Positions 1-7,951 are shown, counted from the first letter of the stretch. The stretch: DNA of 11,534 bases from Deltaproteobacteria bacterium (GCA_003646935.1 QMLW01000020.1:1-11534); one strand, 5' to 3'. Notes: generated by a model from the sequence alone, not told the origin. Numbers and translations: made by a program.

Positions 1-1258
1 GCGTGTCGCTTTCAAATATCTCAATCGGCGTATTCGCGCCGTTGGCAGGAAAGATATAGTCATAGTATCCATCATTGGTGGCGCTGGCGCCCATGCCGCC
101 TCCCCTGATGATCACCGAATGCCACGGCCTCCCGTTGTTTCTCTTTCCGTAGAAGACATTCATAGTAGCAGGCGTGCCGCCGCTTCCTGCAATCACTCTC
201 TCAGGCACGGCCTCGGCCAGGGCACGGTAGATTATCTCCGTGAGAAAGTGCCCGATCTGCATTCGCGCGGCAACAGCTACCGGGAAGCTGCAGTTTACCA
301 CACTGCCCTCCGGTGCCTTCATGGAGATAGGGGCTGCACACCCGTCATTGTTGGGTATATCCGGATCAAAGATGCTTTTGATGGCCATGAACACATAGGC
401 ATAGGTGAAGTTGTAGACGACGTTGCCGCCCCAGTCCACATGGCCGGAAGAGCCGTCGAGGTCCACTGTGATGTCGCTTCCCTTTACCTCCACAGCGGCC
501 TGTATCACCACATCCTCCCTGCCTTCGATCTGTTCTATAATGCCTTGTGCTCGATACACGCCATTGGGAATCTCCTCGATTGCCGTTCTCATGCTCTTCT
601 CCGTGCGGCTGATGATCTCATCTGCAAGGTCATCCAGGCCGTCCAGATGATACTCATCGAGCATCTGGCATATCTTTTCCGCACACACGTGGTTTGCCGC
701 GATCTGTGATCGGATGTCACCGATGACCTCATCAGGGGTTCGAACATTCCATCGGATCATCTCCATAACGGCCTCATTCAGGGTACCGCCCTCGTAGAGC
801 TTCACCAGCGGTATGAACAGGCCATCCTCGTACACATCGTGGTTGTCGGATGACACGCGGCCACCGATGTCGGAGTGATGGAATACGCAGGCGGTAAAGG
901 ACGTGAGCTTGTCTTTGTAGAAAATGGGGCTTATGACGCACACATCATTGAGGTGCCCGGCTAAGGCCCACGGGTCGTTGGTGATAAACACATCGCCGGG
1001 CCGAAACCTGTCCGACGGCAGCTTGTTTACCAGGTTCTTGATTCCAAGGGCCATGGCCCCTGATTGACCGGGAGTCGCGAAGGTTCCCTGGGCTAGTTCT
1101 CTTCCTCTTCGGTCCGTGAACATGCACGTATAGTCGTGAGCATCCCGCAGCAGGCTGGAAAATGCCGTTCGAGCAACGGCACCATCGGCCTCGTCCACAA
1201 TGGAGATCAATCTGCGCCATAGTATCTCCAAGGTGATCGGATCAAATATTTGTTTCAT
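1..1258 (-). CDS. hyuB: HyuB: hydantoinase B/oxoprolinase-type subunit (partial, runs off left edge)
   Basis: This is the first 419 codons of a hydantoinase B/oxoprolinase family protein (PF02538 type); the frame is open to the window edge, so perhaps 100-160 C-terminal residues are missing. The family partners HyuA in ATP-dependent hydrolysis of cyclic amides (N-methylhydantoin, 5-oxoproline) or ATP-dependent carboxylation of ketones, in the cytoplasm. The N-terminus has the typical DPITLEILWRRL followed by SIVDEA, then FITNDPWALAGHLNDV (about residues 91-106, the family NDPxxxxxHLxD signature). Further on are VDLDGSSG and NDGCAAPISMKAPEGSVVN, a conserved family stretch. The start is the ATG at 1258, with GAGGGG 8 nt upstream. 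It lies 276 bp downstream of hyuA on the same strand, an unusually wide gap for this pair, filled by a dispersed repeat. The family is clear; the true substrate cannot be told from sequence. Confidence 0.93.
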   Translation of the reverse strand, partial: MKQIFDPITLEILWRRLISIVDEADGAVARTAFSSLLRDAHDYTCMFTDRRGRELAQGTFATPGQSGAMALGIKNLVNKLPSDRFRPGDVFITNDPWALAGHLNDVCVISPIFYKDKLTSFTACVFHHSDIGGRVSSDNHDVYEDGLFIPLVKLYEGGTLNEAVMEMIRWNVRTPDEVIGDIRSQIAANHVCAEKICQMLDEYHLDGLDDLADEIISRTEKSMRTAIEEIPNGVYRAQGIIEQIEGREDVVIQAAVEVKGSDITVDLDGSSGHVDWGGNVVYNFTYAYVFMAIKSIFDPDIPNNDGCAAPISMKAPEGSVVNCSFPVAVAARMQIGHFLTEIIYRALAEAVPERVIAGSGGTPATMNVFYGKRNNGRPWHSVIIRGGGMGASATNDGYYDYIFPANGANTPIEIFESDT

Positions 1259-1279
1259 ATGTTTGGCCCCTCGAGTTTA

Positions 1280-1405
1280 GAACTTAGTTCGCTTCGCTCA
1301 CAATTGGAATATTCCACCATTCCATTATTCCATGTGTGAGACAATATGGAACAGTCTCAAAAAAACCTTTTTAATTTCAATAAGTTGTAGAATTTTCGAG
1401 ACGTA
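1280..1405. repeat. 126 bp dispersed repeat, copy 1
   Basis: This stretch is almost identical to 7701-7825. I count two substitutions (near the left end and in the GAATTTTCGAG/GAATTTCCGAG segment) and one T-run indel. It contains a perfect 12 bp palindrome TGGAATATTCCA (1305-1316), CTCAC/GTGAG arms (1297-1301 and 1336-1340), and a TGAGAC/GTCTCA stem (1337-1342 and 1354-1359). It lies 21 bp upstream of the hyuB start, between hyuA and hyuB. No open frame of note is inside, so it is probably a non-autonomous, MITE-like or structured intergenic element. The two-copy match is direct; the mobile nature is inferred. Confidence 0.85.
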
Positions 1406-1445
1406 AAATTAGTTTGCTTACGGGATAGTCTCTTTCTTCAGCGCT

Positions 1446-1526
1446 AGGCGTAAGGCACAAGGCATATGGCGCATGGAAAGACCTTCTTGGCCCTTATCGA
1501 TGCTGTTTGCCTTGAGCCTCGGGCCT
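1446..1526. repeat. Imperfect inverted repeat just after the hyuA stop
   Basis: Two 18 bp arms (1446-1463 and 1509-1526) are inverted copies matching at 14 of 18 positions, with 45 bp between them. Both are built from GGC/AAGGC-rich words (AGGCGTAAGGCACAAGGC in one arm). The hyuA stop codon is at 1537-1535, so the element begins 8 bp past the gene. There is no T-run to make it a clean intrinsic terminator. It looks like another short intergenic palindromic repeat. Confidence 0.5.
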
Positions 1527-1534
1527 TTCGCCCC

Positions 1535-3619
1535 TCACAGATCTATCCACAGAAACCCGAATTCATCCACCGAGATGGACGTATCTTCACCCACCACGAC
1601 CGTGGATTCCCTCTCCTCGATGATAGCAGGGCCTTGAAATTCCGCGCCGTGAAATAGCTTATATCGGTCGTACACCGTGTATGGGATATAATCACCGGCA
1701 ATCCCGGAGTATGCCTGACGATTTCCCTTTACCGCATCTTCAATGGAGTCTACCGTTTTTTCTATCTTGGGTAAGCGTAGCAGCCGTTCAGGCAGGCTGG
1801 CCCTTACCTTGAAGTTTATAAACTCAACTGGAGAGTCCGGATAGGTCCTGCCGTATAGCTTTTTGTATATATCATCAAATCGGCTTCGCACCACTTCTTT
1901 GTTTACCTCGGTAAACGTGCGCTTGGGAATGGGGATATTGGTTTCAGATCCCTGCCCAACAAAGCGAACATCCACTGACCGCTCGAAAGTGATTTCCTCC
2001 TCTGTACCCGATTTCATGAGTGTCATGGTGCCCTCGGATTCCATCTCCTTGAAGATCTCTTCTATTTGATTGAAATCAGCAACATCGAGGCCAACCTTAT
2101 GGCTCCTGACGAGGTCAAATGCCCTGGGGGCTGTGAAAAAGCCTAGGGCAGAGCCCACACCGGCATTCGGTGGCACAATGATTCGTGGTGCCCCTAACTT
2201 CTTGGCCAGGCCATAGGCATGCACAGGCCCGGCCCCGCCAAAGGCTGCCACAGTTACCACCTTTGGATTCCCCCCTTTTTCCGCAATATGGGTTTTTGCC
2301 GCTGCTGCCATGGTTTCGTTAATGAGGTCATGAATGCCCCATACCGCCTGTATAAAAGGTACCCCAAGAGGCTTGACAATCTTGTCCTCAATGCCTCGCA
2401 GAGCGGCTTCTCTGTTGAGCTTCATCTCTCCGCCCAAAAAGTAGTTCTCATCGAGATAGCCCAACAACAGGTCGGCATCGGTCACCCCTGGCTCAGTCCC
2501 TCCCCTTCCATAGCAGATGGGTCCGGGATCGGCTCCGGAGCTCTCCGGTCCCACCTGCAATGTCCCCATTTTGCTGATTTTGGCTATACTGCCGCCACCT
2601 GCGCCGATCTCCATCAGATCAACGACAGGGACCTGAATGGAAAGGCCGCTTCCCTTCATGAACCGCTGGACACGACCCACCTCAAAGGTTGGAACCACAC
2701 CGGCAACCCCCCTCTGAATCAAGCAGGACTTGGCGGTGGTACCTCCCATATCGAAACAGAACATCTCCGGGATGCCGAAGAGCCTTCCATAGTGTTGACC
2801 GGAAATAACGGCCGCCGTTGGTCCTGATTCAATAATCCTGACCGGAAACTCCGCTGCCGTTTCAACGGAAGTGATACCTCCGCTCGAGAGCATGATGAAA
2901 AGCTTGCCCGTGGAGCCGATGGATTCCAGCCTTTTGGATAGCTTGGTGAGGTACCGACCGGTAAGGGGCTTGACGTAGGCGTTGGTCACCGTGGTGCTGG
3001 TTCTCTCATATTCTCGTATCTGGGGCAGGACCTCGTAGGAGATCGACACGGACACCTCCGGGGCCTGCTCGCCTATGATGTCTTTGATCATCAATTCATG
3101 AGCGGGGTTCTCAAAGGAGTTGACAAGGCATACGGCAATGGAGTCAACACCCATCCCCACAAGTTGTGCCACAACCTCCTTTGCCTCATCGGGAGCCAGG
3201 GGCTTCAATACTGTTCCATCGCTTCGTATCCTCTCGTCAACCTCCAGGCGAAACCTCCTCGGTACCAGCGGCCGGGGAAATTCGGCAAAGATGTCATAGG
3301 GGGCGTATCGGATCTCCCTGCCGAGTTCCAAAACATCCCTGAAGCCCTTGGTGGTAATGAGCCCTGTTATAGCGCCCTTTCTCTCAATAATCGAGTTGAT
3401 GACCAGGGTGGTGCCGTGTATCACCTCATCGAGCTTGTCAACGAAGCCAGGAATGTTTCTCTCCATCTCCCGTATTCCCTGCTCTACGGCATCGGATGGG
3501 TCAGCCGGTGTGGTGAGACACTTGTTGATGTGTATCTCCCCAGTCTTGTCGTTGAGCAGGACGAAGTCCGTAAAGGTGCCGCCGATATCACAGCCCAGCC
3601 GGTAGAGTTTCTCAGTCAT
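1535..3619 (-). CDS. hyuA: HyuA: hydantoinase A/oxoprolinase-type ATP-binding subunit
   Basis: This 694-residue protein has the full length expected of HyuA/acetone-carboxylase-beta-type proteins, which activate the substrate with ATP (ASKHA fold) for the HyuB partner. An N-terminal Hydant_A_N domain (about 5-185) opens with GCDIGGTFTDFV, the phosphate-binding loop. The central hydantoinase A domain (about 200-495) holds IIESGPTAA, FDMGGTTAK, IGAGGGSIA, GPESSGADPGPICYG and AFGGAGPVHA, all family signatures. The C-terminal part (about 505-690) is the usual beta-rich domain. The ATG at 3619 has GGAGG six bases upstream, a strong ribosome site. HyuB follows on the same strand after 276 bp, and the rhomboid gene lies 89 bp upstream. 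Which reaction it serves (hydantoin, 5-oxoproline, caprolactam or ketone carboxylation) cannot be decided here; no third carboxylase-type subunit is visible in the window. Confidence 0.95.
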   Translation of the reverse strand: MTEKLYRLGCDIGGTFTDFVLLNDKTGEIHINKCLTTPADPSDAVEQGIREMERNIPGFVDKLDEVIHGTTLVINSIIERKGAITGLITTKGFRDVLELGREIRYAPYDIFAEFPRPLVPRRFRLEVDERIRSDGTVLKPLAPDEAKEVVAQLVGMGVDSIAVCLVNSFENPAHELMIKDIIGEQAPEVSVSISYEVLPQIREYERTSTTVTNAYVKPLTGRYLTKLSKRLESIGSTGKLFIMLSSGGITSVETAAEFPVRIIESGPTAAVISGQHYGRLFGIPEMFCFDMGGTTAKSCLIQRGVAGVVPTFEVGRVQRFMKGSGLSIQVPVVDLMEIGAGGGSIAKISKMGTLQVGPESSGADPGPICYGRGGTEPGVTDADLLLGYLDENYFLGGEMKLNREAALRGIEDKIVKPLGVPFIQAVWGIHDLINETMAAAAKTHIAEKGGNPKVVTVAAFGGAGPVHAYGLAKKLGAPRIIVPPNAGVGSALGFFTAPRAFDLVRSHKVGLDVADFNQIEEIFKEMESEGTMTLMKSGTEEEITFERSVDVRFVGQGSETNIPIPKRTFTEVNKEVVRSRFDDIYKKLYGRTYPDSPVEFINFKVRASLPERLLRLPKIEKTVDSIEDAVKGNRQAYSGIAGDYIPYTVYDRYKLFHGAEFQGPAIIEERESTVVVGEDTSISVDEFGFLWIDL

Positions 3620-3708
3620 GAAGGCCTCCAGGTATTATTGTTCGATAGAACAGTGCAGATTACAATTCTTGCCCTGATTTTGTCAATGAGGACCGCACGA
3701 ATCTCCGG

Positions 3709-4677
3709 CTAATCCTCGACATGTACCTTGAGGTAGAGGTCTCCTATATCTCCATTATCCGATTTTCTGCCCATTCCGGAGAGCCGCAATTTGCTTCCAT
3801 CAGAGGTTCCCGGCGGAATGATAACCACGAATAAACGCCGCTTGAAGCCTTCAGGGATGTTGACGAGTTTTCTCGCACCGAGCGCGGATTCCCTCCTCGT
3901 AATGGTGATGTTCCCGTATCTGTTTAGATCCCGATCAGGACTAATGGGCCGCACAACCTGAATTTTATCAGAGGTGTTTTTTTTTGTGATGCGCCTGACC
4001 TTTCTGCTCATGGAGGGTTCCCTGAATAACAGGAATAAGCGGAGGAAGATAATCCCAAAGATAAATCCACCGATATGCGCCCACCAGGCGATGCCGCCTT
4101 GGCCTGCAGTGGATGCAGCGTTCAGGAATTGAAATATGAACCAGACGCCGAGAAAGAAAACCGCAGGCACTTCCACCAGCGGGAAGAAGATAAACATCGG
4201 TATAAGCGTGAGTATCCTTGACCTGGGATAGGATATCATATAGGCTCCCATTACCCCGGCTATGGCCCCACTCGCACCGATGGTCGGCACCTGGGAGTGC
4301 CAGTTGACCACAAGGTGAGCGATCCCGGAGGCAAACCCGCACAGCAGGTAGAAGAGAAGATACCTGAACGAGCCAAGCCTGTCCTCCACATTATCCCCGA
4401 ATATGTAGAGCGACCACATATTGCCGAGGAGATGCAAGAACCCGCCATGGATAAACATAAAGGATAGAAAGCTGAACACCTGTTGGCCGGAGGTAAAGTA
4501 AGTTGAGATTGCGGGCACGGTATAGCGTGCCGGCACGAGGCCGTAGGTGAAGATAAACTGACGCAGCTGATCTCCCTTGGAGAGCTCCAAGACAAACACC
4601 ACGATATTGATGATAATAATCGTGGTGTTGACCACGGGGTAATTCTTTGAGCGTATGGTATCCCTGAGGGGAATCAT
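3709..4677 (-). CDS. Rhomboid intramembrane serine protease with C-terminal DnaJ-type substrate-binding domain
   Basis: This 322-residue membrane protein cleaves transmembrane substrates within the bilayer if it behaves like its family. Residues 1-220 are a six-helix rhomboid core. HGGFLHLLGN supplies the oxyanion-region His82 and Asn86, GASGAIAG carries the nucleophile Ser136, and AHIGG carries the catalytic His201, so the dyad is intact. After a basic linker (about 219-250) comes an unexpected domain (about 255-321) with TRRESALGA, VVIIPPGTSDGSKLRLSGMG and GDLYLKVHVED. That is the pattern of the DnaJ C-terminal peptide-binding beta-domain (CTD), without J domain or zinc finger. The domain follows a helix ending at about 217 and is probably cytosolic. 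The start is the ATG at 4677 with a modest GAGG about 10 nt upstream. The gene lies between the helicase and hyuA on the same strand. The rhomboid call is secure; the CTD call rests on motif resemblance. Confidence 0.93.
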   Translation of the reverse strand: MIPLRDTIRSKNYPVVNTTIIIINIVVFVLELSKGDQLRQFIFTYGLVPARYTVPAISTYFTSGQQVFSFLSFMFIHGGFLHLLGNMWSLYIFGDNVEDRLGSFRYLLFYLLCGFASGIAHLVVNWHSQVPTIGASGAIAGVMGAYMISYPRSRILTLIPMFIFFPLVEVPAVFFLGVWFIFQFLNAASTAGQGGIAWWAHIGGFIFGIIFLRLFLLFREPSMSRKVRRITKKNTSDKIQVVRPISPDRDLNRYGNITITRRESALGARKLVNIPEGFKRRLFVVIIPPGTSDGSKLRLSGMGRKSDNGDIGDLYLKVHVED

Positions 4678-4730
4678 GGCGATGTTACCTCAATGGTAAA
4701 AAAGTAAACATTGGCAACGAAGAAGAATTG

Positions 4731-4758
4731 AATATAACACGAAACTCATGACTCGCAA
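4731..4758 (-). promoter_or_regulatory. Possible sigma70-type promoter for the rhomboid gene
   Basis: On the minus strand TTGCGA (4758-4753) and TATATT (4736-4731) are separated by 16 bp, about 54 bp before the rhomboid ATG. The -10 matches five of six consensus positions and the -35 four of six. The gap to the upstream helicase stop is 158 bp, so a separate promoter is reasonable. This is a motif match only. Confidence 0.35.
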
Positions 4759-4835
4759 CGGACGATTTTTTTACTATGGAGTCATTGATATTCGCCACAC
4801 TATTCACCGTTTCTAAGCCCGTTGATCCGCCTTTG

Positions 4836-7568
4836 TTAGTCGAAGAAAACCGGTTCCCTCATGATACGCTTGATGGCCCCGTTTGCTGTTCCGGCAATGG
4901 CCGGGTACACATCGGTGAGCGATGCCATCTGCCGCAAATTATCGGCAGTCCTGGAGATGAGCATGGCCAGATCGCCCTCGTTCATCCCTGCTATCTGCAA
5001 TACCCGCTCCCATTCAAGCCCTTTTGCCCAGGCATAGACAGTGGCCGCTACCCACAGCGGAATCGATTTCACGGGAAATCCGTGTACCGTTTTTCTCTCC
5101 ATAAGCGGATAAAGCCCGCGTTTCATGGCATTATATACAGAGAGGAGTTCTTTGGGTGTCCTTGCGGGGTCGAATGCAACCTCGATATCCTTATCATACA
5201 CGAACGTGGCCACAAGGGCTGCCAATAATGCCGGATCCGAGTCCGGGAAGAGGTCCAATCTCAATGCCTCGGCGATCATGAGGGGTTGATCGAGCCTGAG
5301 CTGAGATGCCCATATTCCATCATGGGTGAGCGTGTTATTGGCATTCACGTAACCCTCGAGCTTCAAGAAGCTCAGATGCCGCATGAAATCGGCCCAGATA
5401 TGCTCCCTCACCGCATTGGCGGTATCCCACAGGCGAGAGAACTCCCGCAAGGCTGTTCGAAACTGCCTGTTGCCCCTTCCATGGCAGAGATTGAAGTGGC
5501 TGCACCCCTTGCATATCAGCTGATCCCGCTCCCGTTCGAGAAATACGATTCGATCCCTCAGCGGCTTTATTTTGGCTGCACCCTCTTCTCCGAGGGGTAA
5601 GCTCTCCAGGGGTGGGGGCATTTCCTCCGCTATAGCCTGAGAAAGGCAGGCCTGTAAGGCCCTGTAGTCTTCCCCCGAAGGGATGGCCACTATTTTATCC
5701 AGGATGGCGGAGACCTTTTCAGGGGAGAAAAACCTCATCTTCGGTGGTTTCTTCCGTTTAGCCCGGTATTTTACCCGGCACGCCAGAACGCCGGTAGTTT
5801 CCCTCCTTGCATGAGTCCTTATCACACAGTAGATGCGGGACCTTGTATCCAGGAAGAGCCTCCCGGGGGTGAGGTTGGATAGTTTTGCTTGATTGATCTC
5901 TACCCGTTCGGTCTCCGCGGCCATGGCCCGCATCTCTTTTCTCATAGCAGCCATCTTCCGTGAGAGCGCGAGAACGGATTCCGGGGAGCCGCAAAGGGAT
6001 TGAGGAAGCCGCTCCATGAGGACCTTGCCCGCCTTCACGAGCCTATTCTCGAGGCCTCTATCCATGTGTTCCTGATTTTGATAGCTCGCAAAGGATCGAA
6101 AGAGGAGCTCCCTTATTTGATCGGGATTGTGTGACAAGAGGAGGTTCAAGACCATTGAAAAATCGACCTTTATCTGGCTTACCACATCCTCTGGTTGGGA
6201 TCTCAGCAGTGTCGCAATGAGATGAACATCCATATAGGGGCCGGGAATAGCCACGGCAAAGCCGATGTTGTCCATTCCTCTTCTGCCGGCCCTTCCCGTC
6301 ATCTGGTGAAGCTCGGTGGCGCTCAGGGGCACGAATCTGAATCCATTATATCTGTCTGAGTTAAGGAACACGATGCTCCTCGCGGGAACGTTAATGCCCG
6401 CGGCAACGGTTGAGGTGGCGAATACCGCATCAAGCAATCCCCGGGCCATCAAATCCTCAACCGCCAGCTTCCAAAGCGGTAGCTGACCGCTGTGGTGTGA
6501 GGCAACTGAGCTATTCCTCAGATGCCATAGCTGGGCATGCCGGTCAAGGCGGGGGTATTGCTTTATGAGCTCATCTATCCTGGTGTTGAGCCGTGCGTCT
6601 CTTTTGTGCCCTGCACCGTCTGTGCAGAGATCAAGCGCGTTGTCGCAATCCGATCTCGATTTCAGGAAGAATATGGCTGGAACGAGATTATATTTCCTTA
6701 AAACCCCGATTATATCGCCAAATGGGGGAAGCCTTCTGCCTCTTGCAATGGAAGGGCTTTTCGGATTGTGCAGGTAGTCCAGCACCTTCTTGTCAGGGCC
6801 TCTCCTGCCGAGCAGGGGCAGGAGCCTTCCCGTAGGATGAAAGAAGAGCGGGAAAAGTGGCACGGGCCTCCCGCTTTCCTCGATCACGGTGCATTCTTTG
6901 CTTCTCACGGGTTGGATCCACCCCGCAATCTGATGGGAGTTGCCGATGGTTGCGGAGAGCAAAAGCAGGGGAATCCTGACGGGAAGGTAGATGATGATCT
7001 CCTCCCATACCACGCCCCTCTCCTCGTCCCCAAGGAAATGGGCCTCATCCAGGATCACCAGGTCTGCAGCCAGATCCTCACCCCAATACATGGCATCGTA
7101 GAGCTGGTTCCTGAGGATCTCGGTAGTACCCACGGTGATGGGTGCATCGGGATTCTCAACCCTATCACCGGTTACTATGCCCACGTGTTCTTTTCCGAAG
7201 CGCTCACCAAACTCCATGTATTTTGAATTGCTGAGTGCCTTGAGCGGGGAGGCGTACCATGATCTTCCGCCCTCTTTTTGGATCCGCTCGATCGCCTCCG
7301 CTGCTATCCATGTTTTGCCGCTTCCGGTCGGCGCTGATACCAGGCAATCACTCTTTTTGATTGCGGAAAGGGCCTTGAGTTGAAAGGGATCCGGCGTGAA
7401 CTCCCTCTTCTCAGGCACGCCAATCTTAGCGAGGATGCTTCTCAAGCGAGGATCAACGCTTGGCTTGATCTTCGGTGCCTCATGCCCTCGAGGTGAAATC
7501 CTTTTATGGGTGGGGAGATTTCTTTTGTGTTTGTGCTTGAAGCCTGTCAAAATAATAGAACCAATCAA
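4836..7568 (-). CDS. Ski2/Mtr4-like DExH-box RNA helicase with DSHCT-type C-terminus
   Basis: This is a superfamily 2 helicase of up to 910 residues. Motifs appear in order: FTPDPFQLKALSAI (Q-like), Walker A APTGSGKT (79-86), SPLKALSNSKY (Ia), GTTEILRNQL, DEAH (174-177), SAT (205-207), FATSTVAAGINVPAR (V) and QMTGRAGRRG (422-431, VI). Motif VI and the TxxAxGINxPA motif point to the Ski2/Mtr4/Hel308 branch. The C-terminal 150 residues (from about 755, with AEALRLDLF and ATFVYDKDIEVAF) resemble the DSHCT domain of Ski2/Mtr4-type RNA helicases. A CKGCSHFNLC cluster (686-695) may bind metal. Known relatives unwind structured RNA in decay or processing; the bacterial role is open. The start is uncertain. 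The longest frame begins with TTG at 7568, with no good ribosome site and no ATG nearby; GTG at codon 51 would still keep all motifs. It is divergent from the ogg gene. Confidence 0.93.
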   Translation of the reverse strand: MIGSIILTGFKHKHKRNLPTHKRISPRGHEAPKIKPSVDPRLRSILAKIGVPEKREFTPDPFQLKALSAIKKSDCLVSAPTGSGKTWIAAEAIERIQKEGGRSWYASPLKALSNSKYMEFGERFGKEHVGIVTGDRVENPDAPITVGTTEILRNQLYDAMYWGEDLAADLVILDEAHFLGDEERGVVWEEIIIYLPVRIPLLLLSATIGNSHQIAGWIQPVRSKECTVIEESGRPVPLFPLFFHPTGRLLPLLGRRGPDKKVLDYLHNPKSPSIARGRRLPPFGDIIGVLRKYNLVPAIFFLKSRSDCDNALDLCTDGAGHKRDARLNTRIDELIKQYPRLDRHAQLWHLRNSSVASHHSGQLPLWKLAVEDLMARGLLDAVFATSTVAAGINVPARSIVFLNSDRYNGFRFVPLSATELHQMTGRAGRRGMDNIGFAVAIPGPYMDVHLIATLLRSQPEDVVSQIKVDFSMVLNLLLSHNPDQIRELLFRSFASYQNQEHMDRGLENRLVKAGKVLMERLPQSLCGSPESVLALSRKMAAMRKEMRAMAAETERVEINQAKLSNLTPGRLFLDTRSRIYCVIRTHARRETTGVLACRVKYRAKRKKPPKMRFFSPEKVSAILDKIVAIPSGEDYRALQACLSQAIAEEMPPPLESLPLGEEGAAKIKPLRDRIVFLERERDQLICKGCSHFNLCHGRGNRQFRTALREFSRLWDTANAVREHIWADFMRHLSFLKLEGYVNANNTLTHDGIWASQLRLDQPLMIAEALRLDLFPDSDPALLAALVATFVYDKDIEVAFDPARTPKELLSVYNAMKRGLYPLMERKTVHGFPVKSIPLWVAATVYAWAKGLEWERVLQIAGMNEGDLAMLISRTADNLRQMASLTDVYPAIAGTANGAIKRIMREPVFFD

Positions 7569-7649
7569 ACCAGTTAAACCAATACAACGCTTTGTTCCAT
7601 GCCCTTTGATTTTGCTGCAACCTTGCTGCTGATGGATGAGGGCTTATAG

Positions 7650-7679
7650 ACTATAGACTAACAGAGGCCGCTTACTCAA
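7650..7679 (-). promoter_or_regulatory. Possible promoter for the helicase gene
   Basis: On the minus strand TTGAGT (7679-7674), an 18 bp spacer and TATAGT (7655-7650) lie about 82 bp before the TTG start of the helicase. They also sit just downstream, in helicase sense, of the repeat at 7701-7825. The match is moderate, and other TA-rich words nearby (TATAAG) could serve equally. Confidence 0.3.
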
Positions 7680-7700
7680 TAGGAAAACATGCCATATAAT

Positions 7701-7825
7701 GAAATTAGTTCGCTTCGCTCACAATTGGAATATTCCACCATTCCATTATTCCATGTGTGAGACAATATGGAACAGTCTCAAAAAAACCTTTTAATTTCAA
7801 TAAGTTGTAGAATTTCCGAGACGTA
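7701..7825. repeat. 126 bp dispersed repeat, copy 2 (125 bp)
   Basis: This is the second copy of the element at 1280-1405, in the same orientation, with the same internal palindrome and TGAGAC/GTCTCA stem. It starts 133 bp upstream of the helicase start codon. Like copy 1 it lies upstream of a minus-strand gene with its right end pointing away from that gene. The flanks of the two copies differ, apart from a short AAATTAGTT word that recurs at 1406-1414 just after copy 1. Confidence 0.85.
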
Positions 7826-7870
7826 TACTTGTCTATCAGTATTATGTCTCATGAAAACTTTTGCACCTTC

Positions 7871-7951
7871 ATTGCGAGGTGCAAAGCGACGAAGCAATCT
7901 CAAAAAGTCTCGCAAGCTACGAGACGAGATTGCTTCGCTAACGCTCGCAAT
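7871..7951. repeat. Palindromic intergenic repeat (ATTGCGAG...CTCGCAAT)
   Basis: The 81 bp element starts with ATTGCGAG (7871-7878) and ends with its complement CTCGCAAT (7944-7951). Inside, CGAAGCAATCTC (7890-7901) pairs perfectly with GAGATTGCTTCG (7926-7937), and GTCTCG (7907-7912) pairs with CGAGAC (7920-7925) around a 7-base loop. Elements built from ATTGCGAG and GAAGCAATCTC words are widespread in environmental bacterial genomes (family recollection, not a search). It would form a long hairpin in DNA or RNA. No transposase lies near it in the window. Confidence 0.75.

Noticed and set aside
119..709. 196-codon plus-strand frame
   Set aside because: Lies antisense to hyuB, which has clear family motifs in the opposite frame; the translation has no recognisable domain.
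1280..1405. CRISPR-type array from the recurring TGGAAT/ATTCC words
   Set aside because: The words are irregularly spaced and inverted, with no fixed repeat-spacer period.
1466..1657. 63-codon plus-strand frame between hyuB and hyuA
   Set aside because: Overlaps the end of hyuA in antisense and an inverted repeat; no supporting signal.
2219..2827. 202-codon plus-strand frame
   Set aside because: Antisense shadow of hyuA; composition rich in H, P and C with no motif or ribosome site.
3098..3712. 204-codon plus-strand frame
   Set aside because: Antisense to the N-terminal half of hyuA, whose phosphate-binding motifs are unmistakable.
6768..7226. 152-codon plus-strand frame
   Set aside because: Antisense to the helicase core motifs; no protein-like features.
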